Assembly (NCBI RefSeq): GCF_902498805.1
Contig: NZ_LR701586.1
Coordinates: 62,001 to 126,000, forward strand
Direction: 5' to 3'
Source: Imperialibacter sp. EC-SDR9
GTDB taxonomy: Bacteria; Bacteroidota; Bacteroidia; Cytophagales; Cyclobacteriaceae
DNA length: 64,000 nucleotides
Shown here: one piece after another, positions 34,686 through 44,412 of the stretch
Layout of the letters: each line of letters opens with the position of its first letter
Numbering within the stretch: the first letter of the stretch is position 1
The notes under the pieces: generated by a model
Databases searched by the model: none
The model's input: only the letters and a program-made list of their open reading frames with translations
What the model was told of the DNA's origin: nothing
Made by a program: the position numbers and the translations under genes

Positions 34686-37600
34686 ATGTTCTCAGGCAAT
34701 CACATTGACCAAATTCTGGATGTTGTTGGTGGCGAGTTCTCAGTCGGCCTGCTGTATCTCGATGAGTCGGGCAAGCCGCCCATATTGAACCAACTTTTCA
34801 AAGAACAATTTGGCCTTCCTCATGATGCATGCTGGGAGAGTTTTCTCGACATCGTCGACCCTTCATTTGAAGCTGAAGTGGAGCAATTTGTTAAGTACTC
34901 GCCATCCACTGGGCCTGCAGAAGTACGTTTCAGACTTTCCAATTCAGCCACTTCCAATACTTATTCGGCCAAGCGTGCTCACGTGGCGGGGAGCCAGGTC
35001 CTGATCATCAAAAAGCTGGAAGAAATTGCTGGCGAATCGTTCCCCGACAACAACCCGTTTCCTGTCATGAGAATTTCTTCTCATGGTCAGCTGATGTACG
35101 CCAATGAGTCGGCCCGGGAGCTTATGGAGGCATATGACTGTCAATTGGGCGCTGTGCTGCCAGCTGGGCTGTATGAAAGCCTGATGCAAGAAGATCACAG
35201 TTATGAATTAAACCGGGTAAAATTCGGAGACCGATTTGCTAATTTCAAAAAGGTACTTGTGCCAGGCACCGATTACCACCAGTTCTATGGTATCGACGTT
35301 ACCAGGTTTGTGCTGGAAGAGCAGCGGCGGGACGCTGTGAGCGAGCAGCTCAGCGAAGAACTTAAATCCAAAAAGAAAAGCCTGCAGGAATCTTACGATA
35401 TTCTCCGGCAGGTATATCAGAACGAGGGAATTGGGGTGTTTTTTATGGACACTCAGGGTAGTTTTATTAGTGCCAATGAAGCTTACCAGAATATGGCCGG
35501 CTACGCAGCCGAAGAGCTTTCGACGCTCAACTGGATGGATATTACACCGCCGGATGACCTCGATGCTTGTGAAAAATTGCTATTAGCCCTTACGAGTGAG
35601 CCTGGTGGAAAAACCACCTTTGAAAAACGTATTCTGAGGAAGGATGGATCTTACTTTTATGTGAAAGTATTCTCCAGCCTGGTCGAATCGGGTGAATATG
35701 GGACAGTCATTTTGGGGCTGGTAGTCGACATCAACGACATGAAGGATTATGTTCGTGAACTGGAGGAGGCCAAAGCCTACCTTACCGAAGCGCAGCAACT
35801 CGGGGGGCTGGTGTTTTTTGAGACCAATTTGACTACGGGCGAGATGAAATATTCCGACAGCCTTTATGGCTTCATCGGAATAGAGAAAACCAACACTCCG
35901 CTAACTTTTGATACAATGATTGCTGCGTTTACGGAGGATACCAAACGAGCTACTAAAAAAATCATCAGTGAGCTTGAAATGGATATTACTTATAGAAGGA
36001 TCAACAGGATTTACCGTTTCAAAAATGGACTCGTTAAGCATGCTCAGCTAACACTAAGAAAACACCTGCAAAATGGCGACGTGAAAGTCAAGGGAACCAT
36101 CTACGAGGTAACAAATGAAATCATCACTCTCCAGAGTTTGAGAGAAAAGGAAGCCACCATGCTAAAGGTGCAGAAGATGGCGGACCTAGGCTCGTTTAGT
36201 ATGGAAATGGCTACAGGTGAAATCCGGTGTTCCAGCTACGTTTACACCTTCCTTGGGCTTCCACCGCAAAGTGGTTTGCTTTCGATAAATAAAGTTCAAG
36301 ATGTTTTTGCGCCTGTTACGCAGAGAATGATTGCCGAGTTGGTCAATATTACCCAAACGGAAAATGAGCCGAAAGAGCGGATATTAACCTTTGTGTTTAA
36401 AGACAACACCGTGCGGCATGCCAAGGTGAAAGCTGAGGTGGTAGTTGAAGGCAATCGCAAATATGTGGACGGCATTCTGGTGAATGTGAGTAAGGAGATT
36501 GAGCTTGAACTAATGCTTGCCAGTAAGGCCGAGCTGCTCAACACTGTTCAAAGTTTGGTGAAGTTTGGCTGGTGGGAGAATGACTTTACGAGGGGTAAGG
36601 TAGTTTGGTCCGGTTATATGTACACTTTCTTCGAAAGGCCAGTGGAAGCCGGGCCATTTTCAATGGAAGAATATTTGGAGTGTCTGGTAGAAGAGGACAG
36701 AAAGTTCGTTACTGACCTTCAGAAAGGGGGGTACAGCGAGGGAAAGGAGCTCAAAAGCACCGTGCTGAGGTATTTGGTAAATGGAAACCTCAAATACACA
36801 ATTACGTCGATCATGTACCGGAAAGACCCTTCTGGTAAAGTGGTGAGGATTGGTAGTATGCTTGATATCACCGATAATAAGGCTGTCGAATCGAACCTGC
36901 AAAAGGCTCGAATCCAACAGCATTCCATTATCAACAACAGCGCCAGCGCCATAATAATACAGAGCAAAGAGAATATGGTTGTAGAGGCAAACAAAGCTTT
37001 TTGCCAGCTCTTTGAGCTTGATTGTATGCCCAAAGATTTAATAGGTCTGCCAATTTCCAGCGTGTGTCGCTCGGTCAAAACCAGGTTTGCGCAGCCCAGC
37101 GAGTTGGCTGATACGATGAACAGAATTAACTTGGAAGGCAAAGACTTAAGCAATATCCAGTTCACACTGCGCAATGGGAAGGTCGTGGAGGCCGACTGGC
37201 TGATGGTCAGAGACGAGGAGGAAACGCTGGGCTATATGTGGAGCTTCAGAGACGTGACTTCCAGGGTGGTTATGGAACAAAGTATCCGGGATAATCTGAA
37301 CAACGTCAACTCTCTACTGCTTGCTTTGGAAGATTTGATTGTCATATTTGATCAGAGCGGCCGCCAAAGGAAATTCTACTGCAATGATTTAGCGGAGTTT
37401 ACATTTACAGAACAGAAGAAAAGCTTGCCCGATAAAGAGACGCTTCAGTTATCCGGGGACGAGCTTACTGATAATTTGAAAAGATCCTTCAGGGATATAA
37501 AACGGGGGAGTCAAAAAACAACTTTCGAGTTTACTGAACTGGGCAAATGGTTCAGATGTACGGTGAGCCAGTTTGAAACGGTGCAGGGTGCCAATTGGAT

Positions 37601-38369
37601 GCTGGCCCATTTCAAAGATGTTACCAAACTAAAAAAGATATCGTTGGAGTTACGGGCCGCTTTAAAGGATCAGATTGAATCCAATCAAATGAAAACTCAG
37701 TTTATTTCTATGGCTTCTCACCAATTCCGAACGCCACTTACTGTGATTCTTAATAACATTCAGCTTCTCGATCTTATTAAGAAAGACATGGATCCGAGAC
37801 TGAAGAAAGTTTCTGACCGGGTACAGGTAGAGGTGAAAAGGCTAACATCGTTGATGAACGACGTGCTCACGCTTGGCAAAATTGATTCCGGGCATTACCG
37901 TCCGAAAATTGGGCCGGTCAATCTGATGGATGTACTGGAAGTCAGCCTTGAGGATGCTCGGTTGGTTTACCCGGGCAGAACAATCAAGGTGGTGGCGGGC
38001 GATGACCTCGATAGCTATTCGCTTAAAACCGATAAGTATTTACTTGAGCATGTGTTTAGTAACCTGGTGTCGAACGCCATGAAGTATTCGGAAGGCAGTA
38101 AAGACCCGGAGATATATGTGGCAGGCAATAAAGATACTTTCATAGTAACGGTAAAAGACCACGGAATTGGGATACAAACCGACGAAATCGATAAAGTATT
38201 TGATTCATTTTACCGAAGCAAACATGCCCAGGGCATAAAGGGCACTGGCCTTGGTCTGGCGATTGTGAAGGAGTTTTGCAAGCTGATTCATGCAGACATC
38301 GTGGTGGATAGTCAGCCTGGAAAGTTTACAAAATTCACTGTAACCCTACAAAAGATGATAAAAGGATAA
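34686..38369 (+). CDS. Multi-PAS sensor histidine kinase
   Basis: A 1227-residue soluble kinase without membrane helices. From about residue 10 to 990 it carries a series of PAS-type domains, recognisable by repeated PAC-like ends (for example RILRKDGSYFYVKVFSSLVE and GLVVDINDMKDYV). The kinase core follows: H1012 in SMASHQFRTPLTVILNN, N-box SNLVSNAMKYSEG, G1 KDHGIGIQTDEIDKVFD and G2 GTGLGLAIVKEFC. It should sense intracellular signals. It is followed after 3 nt by the REC-DHp-REC gene, so the two are co-transcribed, and that protein is its likely phosphate acceptor. Confidence 0.92.
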   Translation: MFSGNHIDQILDVVGGEFSVGLLYLDESGKPPILNQLFKEQFGLPHDACWESFLDIVDPSFEAEVEQFVKYSPSTGPAEVRFRLSNSATSNTYSAKRAHVAGSQVLIIKKLEEIAGESFPDNNPFPVMRISSHGQLMYANESARELMEAYDCQLGAVLPAGLYESLMQEDHSYELNRVKFGDRFANFKKVLVPGTDYHQFYGIDVTRFVLEEQRRDAVSEQLSEELKSKKKSLQESYDILRQVYQNEGIGVFFMDTQGSFISANEAYQNMAGYAAEELSTLNWMDITPPDDLDACEKLLLALTSEPGGKTTFEKRILRKDGSYFYVKVFSSLVESGEYGTVILGLVVDINDMKDYVRELEEAKAYLTEAQQLGGLVFFETNLTTGEMKYSDSLYGFIGIEKTNTPLTFDTMIAAFTEDTKRATKKIISELEMDITYRRINRIYRFKNGLVKHAQLTLRKHLQNGDVKVKGTIYEVTNEIITLQSLREKEATMLKVQKMADLGSFSMEMATGEIRCSSYVYTFLGLPPQSGLLSINKVQDVFAPVTQRMIAELVNITQTENEPKERILTFVFKDNTVRHAKVKAEVVVEGNRKYVDGILVNVSKEIELELMLASKAELLNTVQSLVKFGWWENDFTRGKVVWSGYMYTFFERPVEAGPFSMEEYLECLVEEDRKFVTDLQKGGYSEGKELKSTVLRYLVNGNLKYTITSIMYRKDPSGKVVRIGSMLDITDNKAVESNLQKARIQQHSIINNSASAIIIQSKENMVVEANKAFCQLFELDCMPKDLIGLPISSVCRSVKTRFAQPSELADTMNRINLEGKDLSNIQFTLRNGKVVEADWLMVRDEEETLGYMWSFRDVTSRVVMEQSIRDNLNNVNSLLLALEDLIVIFDQSGRQRKFYCNDLAEFTFTEQKKSLPDKETLQLSGDELTDNLKRSFRDIKRGSQKTTFEFTELGKWFRCTVSQFETVQGANWMLAHFKDVTKLKKISLELRAALKDQIESNQMKTQFISMASHQFRTPLTVILNNIQLLDLIKKDMDPRLKKVSDRVQVEVKRLTSLMNDVLTLGKIDSGHYRPKIGPVNLMDVLEVSLEDARLVYPGRTIKVVAGDDLDSYSLKTDKYLLEHVFSNLVSNAMKYSEGSKDPEIYVAGNKDTFIVTVKDHGIGIQTDEIDKVFDSFYRSKHAQGIKGTGLGLAIVKEFCKLIHADIVVDSQPGKFTKFTVTLQKMIKG

Positions 38370-38372
38370 CTT

Positions 38373-39398
38373 ATGGAGAAGATTCTGATTATTGACGACG
38401 AAGTGAACATCAGAGAAAGCATCAGGGACTTTCTAGAGTTTTATGACTATGACCTTGAAATAGCTGCCTCAGGAGAGGAGGGAATAAAAAAGGCCCGGGA
38501 GTTTGAACCGGATCTGATTTTGTGTGATGTGAACATGGGTAAAATGAATGGCTATGAGGTGATCAAAACCCTCCGAAAGGACAACGCCATAGGCGCAACC
38601 CCATTTGTGTTTCTCACAGCAAAAGCCACCATGGGCGATTTAAGAGAGGGTATGGACCTTGGTGCCGACGATTACCTGACCAAGCCATTCGAACTGTCTG
38701 AACTGCTTCGGTGTATAAAAGCCAACCTTGAGAAAAACTCCAAAAGGGTCGTTTCTGACGAAGCGCTGAAAGGGCAGCTAAAAGACATGCAGGATAAGGT
38801 AGAGAAGATCAACTTCATGAATTCCCACGAGTTGAGAGCTGGTATCACCCGGATCATGTCGTTAAAGGACTCGCTAAAAAACGGAATATCGCTCGACAAC
38901 TCCGAAGTATTGCGGGTGCTGGAGGGAACCCTGGAGCAAATGGATGCCACAATACATGAAATTGGAAAGCTGGTGGGCGGAGATGGAAGCAGGGCCACAA
39001 CGGAAGATGCGAGTGACAAACAGATTGGTTCTATTGCACTGGTCGATGATGACGAAATCGTCTGTTTTTTGAATCAGAAAATATTGCAGCAGGTAGCTCC
39101 GGGGGTGAGTGTTTTGAAATTTACTCTGCCAACGGCTTTCGTCGAGGCTGTAGAAAGTGAGGAAGTTGCCCCTGACCTTGTGTTACTTGATATCAATATG
39201 CCTTTTTTGAATGGGTTTGAGGTGCTCGAAAAGCTTACGCAGCTGGGCTACAAAGGGGCAGTGGTGATGCTTAGTTCATCCATTCAGTTGGACGAAATTG
39301 AACGGGCAAAACAACACCCTCTGGTGAGCTACTATGAGCTCAAGCCACTCACTATCGAAAAAACCCAGATGCTTGCAGCAACCGTCAAGTTAGTGTAA
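38373..39398 (+). CDS. Double-receiver protein with central DHp-like segment (REC-DHp-REC)
   Basis: The 341-residue protein has a first receiver (residues 1-122, phosphoacceptor D52 in LCDVNMGKMNG, YLTKPFELSEL). A helical middle part follows (about 130-215), containing INFMNSHELRAGITRIMSLKD with H152 in a kinase-like H-box. A second receiver (about 220-341) carries D273 in LLDINMPFLNG. No ATP-binding domain is present. The middle helices resemble a DHp dimerisation and phosphotransfer domain, so phosphate could pass from REC1 to the histidine and on to REC2. It lies 3 nt after the multi-PAS kinase gene and 16 nt before the CheB-CheR kinase gene. Confidence 0.85.
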   Translation: MEKILIIDDEVNIRESIRDFLEFYDYDLEIAASGEEGIKKAREFEPDLILCDVNMGKMNGYEVIKTLRKDNAIGATPFVFLTAKATMGDLREGMDLGADDYLTKPFELSELLRCIKANLEKNSKRVVSDEALKGQLKDMQDKVEKINFMNSHELRAGITRIMSLKDSLKNGISLDNSEVLRVLEGTLEQMDATIHEIGKLVGGDGSRATTEDASDKQIGSIALVDDDEIVCFLNQKILQQVAPGVSVLKFTLPTAFVEAVESEEVAPDLVLLDINMPFLNGFEVLEKLTQLGYKGAVVMLSSSIQLDEIERAKQHPLVSYYELKPLTIEKTQMLAATVKLV

Positions 39399-39414
39399 AG
39401 AAATAGACCCAAGT

Positions 39415-42400
39415 ATGAGTAATTCAACCATTATCAGTAAGGACAAAGACATGTATGTAGTAGGGATTGGCGCCTCAGCCGGCGGCCTTGAGGCCCTGCA
39501 GGAGCTTTTCAATAATTTGTCCTCTACCACTGGCATGGCATTCGTTGTCGTTCAGCACCTTTCACCCAACTTTAAAAGCCTGATGGACGAACTATTGAGC
39601 AAGCATACCGATATGCCTATCCTTGGTGCCAGGGATAATGCCATTATCCAGCCCAACCATATTTACCTGAACCCAAGTCATAAAAACATCATTGTACAAG
39701 ACGGCCTCATCCGTTTTCTTCCCAAGGAACCGATGGGTTCGCTAAACTTGCCGATCGATCGGTTTTTTAACTCGCTGGCCGAGGAATACCGGGAAAAAGC
39801 GATAGGTGTTATCCTGTCTGGCACCGGAAGCGATGGCAGCTCGGGCATTAAGGTAATCAAAGAAAACGGGGGCATTGTAATTGTGCAGGATCCCGGAGAT
39901 GCCAAGTTTGATGGCATGCCGAAAGCCGCCATTGCCACAAAAACTCCTGATCTGGTACTGCCGGTAGCCGCCATTGGGCAGAAACTGTCCCGCCTTAACC
40001 TCGAGCCTGGTGGGTACGTGAACGATGAGGCGCACGAATTGACCTACAAAGAAATATTTGCAGCCATAAAGCAGGCCACACGACTCGATTTTTCTAACTA
40101 TAAAATGGGAACGATTAAGCGCCGGATTGAAAAGCGCATGAATATAAATCACTTGAAGAACCTGGCCGATTACCGGGACTACCTTCATAGAAACAAGAAC
40201 GAAGCGGAATTGCTCGCCAACGAGTTTCTGATAAGGGTAACCAACTTCTTTAGAGATGGCAGCGAGTTCGAATTACTAAAAAATTCTGTGATCCCCTCGA
40301 TATTTACCAAGGCCAAAAAAGATGAAACCATTAGGGTTTGGGCGGCGGGGTGCTCTACGGGTGATGAGGCATATAGCATTGCCATGCTCATGGAAGAGCA
40401 TTTGCTGGCATGTAAGCTGGCGATCGATTACAAGATATTTGCTTCTGATATCGACGTGGAGGCACTGGAAATAGCAGGTACAGGTATTTACAGTGAAGTA
40501 GCATTGCTCGATGTGCCGAGAGCATATAAAGAACGATACTTCAGAAAAAAGGGTGATGACTACACAATAAAGCAAAGGATCAGGGAAAAGATTGTTTTTG
40601 CCCGCCACGACTTGCTGAAGGATCCTCCTTTTATAAATGTAGACCTGATTACCTGTAGAAACCTGCTGATATATCTTAAGTATGAGGTGCAAAAGCAGGT
40701 GCTTAACAATTTTTATTTTGCACTGAATGTGAAATCCTTTCTCTTCCTGGGCAAAAGCGAGTCTATTTCAGGGTTTGAAACTGCCTTTGAGCCTGTATCG
40801 GAGCATGTAAAGATATTCACCAACGTGCCTGATATTACCCGAAAGAAAAGCAGGGAATACGAATTAAGCAGGCTCACGGGCCCCTCTCTCGATGTAAGTA
40901 GGGCGAGCTCCGTTAGTTTCGGTAAGTCAAAGCAGATGGAGTACAACAGGTTCTTCACCTCATCGCTCCTACGAAACTTTGTACCGAGTTGTATTTTCCT
41001 CAACAAAGAGTACGACATCCTGTTCATCAATGGCGACGTCAGTAGCTATTTCAATTTCCCCCAGGGTATGCCAAATTTCAATCTTTTGGAGCTACTCGAT
41101 GACACACAGGCACTTACTTTCAAAGACGGAGTCAGGCAGGCGACGCAAACGGGGAAGTCGGTGTCATACGTGCAAACGAAATTTTATAAGGGCGACAAAA
41201 ACATATTTGTTGATCTCAAATTTATGCCCTATTTCTGGCCTGAGCAGAACGAATACGTAATACTGGTAGAGTTCAAAAATCAAACTCAGGTAGAAAGTAC
41301 AGAGCAGGAGGGTACTGAGTTTTCTCCCGATGATTTTCAAACGAGACGGATCATTACCCTGGAGGAAGAGCTCAAAGAAACCCGGGCCAAACTGCAGGCG
41401 GCGGTAGAAAAGATGGAAACCGCCAACGAAGAGTTGCAGGCGTCTAACGAAGAGCTGCTCACTTCCAATGAGGAGTTGCAGTCTACCAACGAGGAGTTGC
41501 AGTCAGTCAACGAAGAGATTTATACTGTTAACACAGAGCTGTCGCATAAGGTGAGGGAGTTGGCCGACCTCAACGACGACGTGAATAATATGATAGACAG
41601 CACTCAGATTGGGGTTGTTTTTCTGGACCACAGTTTGAAAATACGAAAGTTCACTCCGGAAATCACCAAGCTATTCAACCTTGATGAGGCCGATATAGGC
41701 AGAGACATTTCCAAATTCACTGCCAATTTTGCTTCGGACACTCTGGTTGCTAACTGCAAGAAGGTGCTCGGCGATGGAAAGGCTACTGAGCGGGAGGTGA
41801 GAAACAAGTCGGGTCAATATTACCTGAAGCGGATCACTCCATATTATACGAAAGACGGCCAAATTGACGGCGTGGTCATATCATTTCTAGATGTCGATAA
41901 GTTGAAGCGGGCGCAGCGGGCGCAGGAAATTGCCTTTGCCCGATACAAGCAGTTGTTTGATAATATTCAGGATATCGTTTTCATCACCGACGAAAAGGGA
42001 GTCGTCGAAGATGTCAACCACGTGGCGCAGGGCTTTACCCGGGAAGAGGTGATTGGCACATCGGTATACGAATACAATGATCAGAAAACAGTCAGGATAA
42101 TAAGAAAGGGGCTGAAAGAGCTGTTCAAGTCAGCGCAAGCGTTTACCTACCAAACCAGAATTTACAATCAATCCCTGAAAAGGTACAACCATTTCAAAAT
42201 CTCTGCTATTCCGTTTGTAGTTAACAACAGCGTGGAGCGGGCGGCCTTCATATCAAACAACCTCACGGATCTTATTGAAAAGAATGAGAGGATTGCGGAG
42301 CAAAATCACTTGATGGAAACTATACTAAATTCGATAAGGGACAGCGTGGTGGTGACAGACAAAGAGGGTAAGGTCCTTCTGTTTAACCAGGCGTCTTCCA

Positions 42401-43422
42401 AACTACTCAAAAACGGCATGAAGGATATTGCTTTGGCTGAGTGGTCAACTCACTATCATAGTTTTTATGCCGATCATTCTGAACTGATTCCTGTGTCCGA
42501 TTTTCCGCTCGCTCGGGCGTTGAGAGGAGAAACTGTGACCGATTTTGTATTTCATCTGCAACACAAAGAGGGTAGCAACGACGGCCTCTACATGGAGGCA
42601 TTTGCCACGCCACTACGCAACGATAATGGAGATGTCAACGGGGCGGTTGGCGTATTTTCGAATATTACGAAAGAATTCGAAGCAAAAAAGACAATGGAGG
42701 GTTTGCTTGAAAAGCAAAAGGAAATAACGGAGCTGAAATCAAAGTTTGTCTCACTTACTTCCCACCAGATGCGTACGCCACTGGCGGCTATTCAGGCAAA
42801 TGTCGATTTGTTGAGTATGCACTCCGACAAGCTAACGAAGGAAAAATCTGTCAAAATATTTGAGCGGCTTAACACAGAAACAGCCCGATTGAAGTCGCTG
42901 ATGGACGATGTACTGATCCTTTCCAAAGCTGAAAAGGGCAAAATTGGCGGTGACGTTGAGGATGTGAGAATAGATGAATTGTTAAGGGAAATTATAGGTT
43001 CTCACTTTGGGTTCGATGGCTCTTTGCCAGAGATCAAGCTGACCGTGACGGGAGAGCCAATCAGTATAAAGCTGGTAAAGTACCAGGTAGAACATTCCCT
43101 TATCAACCTGATTAGCAATGCGATCAAGTACTCGTCAGGTAAAAAGGCACCAGAGGTAAATGTGGTCTTCAAAGCCGATGCAATAAAGGTAACCATAGCA
43201 GATAAGGGTATTGGAGTGCCGAAAGACGATCTGCCGTATATATTTGACCCATTTTTCCGGTCGTCGAATGTAGACGGAATACCAGGAACAGGTCTTGGGC
43301 TCAGCATCACCAGGGAGTTTCTCAGCTACAATAATGCCATCATCGCCGCAGAGAGTAAGGAAGGCGCTGGAACCACCTTTACTATTGACTTTAAGGTTTT
43401 AAGTGGATCTTCAATAAAATAA
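39415..43422 (+). CDS. CheB-CheR-PAS-histidine kinase fusion
   Basis: This 1335-residue fusion begins with a CheB methylesterase domain (residues about 10-200; catalytic serine in GIGASAGGLEAL, histidine in VVQHLSPNF, aspartate in SGTGSDGSSG). A CheR methyltransferase follows (about 210-480; TNFFRDGSEFELL, VWAAGCSTGDEAYSIAML). A long coiled coil has heptad-like NEELQ repeats (about 655-710), PAS domains lie at about 720-1090, and the kinase core has H1117 in LTSHQMRTPLAAI with GLGLSITREFL. Such fusions exist in many bacteria; their methylation target is unclear, and no chemoreceptor gene is in the window. It lies in the signalling operon behind the REC-DHp-REC gene. Confidence 0.93.
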   Translation: MSNSTIISKDKDMYVVGIGASAGGLEALQELFNNLSSTTGMAFVVVQHLSPNFKSLMDELLSKHTDMPILGARDNAIIQPNHIYLNPSHKNIIVQDGLIRFLPKEPMGSLNLPIDRFFNSLAEEYREKAIGVILSGTGSDGSSGIKVIKENGGIVIVQDPGDAKFDGMPKAAIATKTPDLVLPVAAIGQKLSRLNLEPGGYVNDEAHELTYKEIFAAIKQATRLDFSNYKMGTIKRRIEKRMNINHLKNLADYRDYLHRNKNEAELLANEFLIRVTNFFRDGSEFELLKNSVIPSIFTKAKKDETIRVWAAGCSTGDEAYSIAMLMEEHLLACKLAIDYKIFASDIDVEALEIAGTGIYSEVALLDVPRAYKERYFRKKGDDYTIKQRIREKIVFARHDLLKDPPFINVDLITCRNLLIYLKYEVQKQVLNNFYFALNVKSFLFLGKSESISGFETAFEPVSEHVKIFTNVPDITRKKSREYELSRLTGPSLDVSRASSVSFGKSKQMEYNRFFTSSLLRNFVPSCIFLNKEYDILFINGDVSSYFNFPQGMPNFNLLELLDDTQALTFKDGVRQATQTGKSVSYVQTKFYKGDKNIFVDLKFMPYFWPEQNEYVILVEFKNQTQVESTEQEGTEFSPDDFQTRRIITLEEELKETRAKLQAAVEKMETANEELQASNEELLTSNEELQSTNEELQSVNEEIYTVNTELSHKVRELADLNDDVNNMIDSTQIGVVFLDHSLKIRKFTPEITKLFNLDEADIGRDISKFTANFASDTLVANCKKVLGDGKATEREVRNKSGQYYLKRITPYYTKDGQIDGVVISFLDVDKLKRAQRAQEIAFARYKQLFDNIQDIVFITDEKGVVEDVNHVAQGFTREEVIGTSVYEYNDQKTVRIIRKGLKELFKSAQAFTYQTRIYNQSLKRYNHFKISAIPFVVNNSVERAAFISNNLTDLIEKNERIAEQNHLMETILNSIRDSVVVTDKEGKVLLFNQASSKLLKNGMKDIALAEWSTHYHSFYADHSELIPVSDFPLARALRGETVTDFVFHLQHKEGSNDGLYMEAFATPLRNDNGDVNGAVGVFSNITKEFEAKKTMEGLLEKQKEITELKSKFVSLTSHQMRTPLAAIQANVDLLSMHSDKLTKEKSVKIFERLNTETARLKSLMDDVLILSKAEKGKIGGDVEDVRIDELLREIIGSHFGFDGSLPEIKLTVTGEPISIKLVKYQVEHSLINLISNAIKYSSGKKAPEVNVVFKADAIKVTIADKGIGVPKDDLPYIFDPFFRSSNVDGIPGTGLGLSITREFLSYNNAIIAAESKEGAGTTFTIDFKVLSGSSIK

Positions 43423-43594
43423 AGCTGATGGGAAATCTTTTGGCGTAAGAGAAGAAATCTAAAAAGTAAACCGGATCTTATTATAAAACTTATTTGGTGA
43501 TTTTGATGGTATGCGATGTTAAAACTGCTGATTTACGTAAAGTCAGGTGATATACTTTTATAAACAATAGTATTATTTGCAAATTTTTACTAAC

Positions 43595-43954
43595 ATGAGC
43601 AAGAGGGTATTAGTAATAGACGACGAGAAAAATATAAGGGATTCTATCAAAGATTATCTTGAATTCTACGATTACGATGTGAAGCTTGCTAACAACGGGA
43701 AGGCAGGAGTGGAACTGGCGCTGGAATGGATTCCTGATATAGTGATTAGTGACCTCAAAATGCCCGAACTAACGGGTTTCGGCGTGCTCGAAAAGTTACG
43801 AGCAACTGACCGCTTCAGGCTTACTCCTATCTTTATATTGTCGGCCATGACAGATACGGACACGCAAAATCAGTTGAGGAATCTTGGGGCTACGCAGTTT
43901 GTGCCTAAACCATTTCGGCTGCCGGAGTTGGTGCAGCTAATTGAGGACTGTTAA
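43595..43954 (+). CDS. Single-domain response regulator
   Basis: The 119-residue protein consists only of a receiver: VLVIDDEKNIRDSIKDYLEF, phosphoacceptor aspartate in ISDLKMPELTGFG, and lysine in FVPKPFRLPEL. It is notably similar to the first receiver of the REC-DHp-REC protein (shared IDDE-NIR-SI-D-LEFYDYD), pointing to a duplication within the cluster. With no output domain it probably works as a phosphate relay or allosteric partner of a kinase. The start at 43595 is the first ATG; it precedes a lipoprotein gene by 2 nt and is likely co-transcribed with it and the following kinase. Confidence 0.92.
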   Translation: MSKRVLVIDDEKNIRDSIKDYLEFYDYDVKLANNGKAGVELALEWIPDIVISDLKMPELTGFGVLEKLRATDRFRLTPIFILSAMTDTDTQNQLRNLGATQFVPKPFRLPELVQLIEDC

Positions 43955-43956
43955 GT

Positions 43957-44412
43957 ATGAAAAACTTGTTGGAGTACTTGGTTTTACTGTTGCTTGGCTG
44001 CGCACTTTTTGCGTGTAGCGAGGTAAATTTTTCTGAAAGTGACCTTCAGGGTAGCTGGCATATGAAGAGCTATACCTATTTCAAACCAGGGACTGACAAA
44101 GTCGACAAAGTGTATGTGCTGAAAGACTCAATAGAACAAATTAAGATATTCAATGGAAACGAGTTTATGTGGATTCGAAAACGACTGAAAATTGGTACTG
44201 ACGAATTTGGCTTCGGCTCTTACAACGTTGAAGAAAACTCTCTGATTGAATCAGTGTCGCTAACTTCAAAAAGCAGAGATAAATGGGATGTAGAAGTAAA
44301 AAACGAGTATTTTTTTCAAATCGAGCTGATCGGTGATGATTACCGGCAGTGTACGGTTGACCTGGAGGGGAATTACATCTATTGCGAAGACTATCAAAGG
44401 ATAAGCTACTGA
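43957..44412 (+). CDS. Lipoprotein of unknown function in a signalling operon
   Basis: A 151-residue protein with a lipobox (LLGCALFAC, lipidated cysteine about residue 20) and a small beta-rich mature domain that opens SDLQGSWHMKSYTYFKPG, reminiscent of lipocalin-like DUFs but not securely assigned. It lies 2 nt after the receiver gene, and its TGA stop overlaps the ATG of the downstream membrane kinase by one base (TGATG). That tight coupling suggests it could be an accessory sensor protein for the kinase; this is inference from position only. Confidence 0.75.
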   Translation: MKNLLEYLVLLLLGCALFACSEVNFSESDLQGSWHMKSYTYFKPGTDKVDKVYVLKDSIEQIKIFNGNEFMWIRKRLKIGTDEFGFGSYNVEENSLIESVSLTSKSRDKWDVEVKNEYFFQIELIGDDYRQCTVDLEGNYIYCEDYQRISY

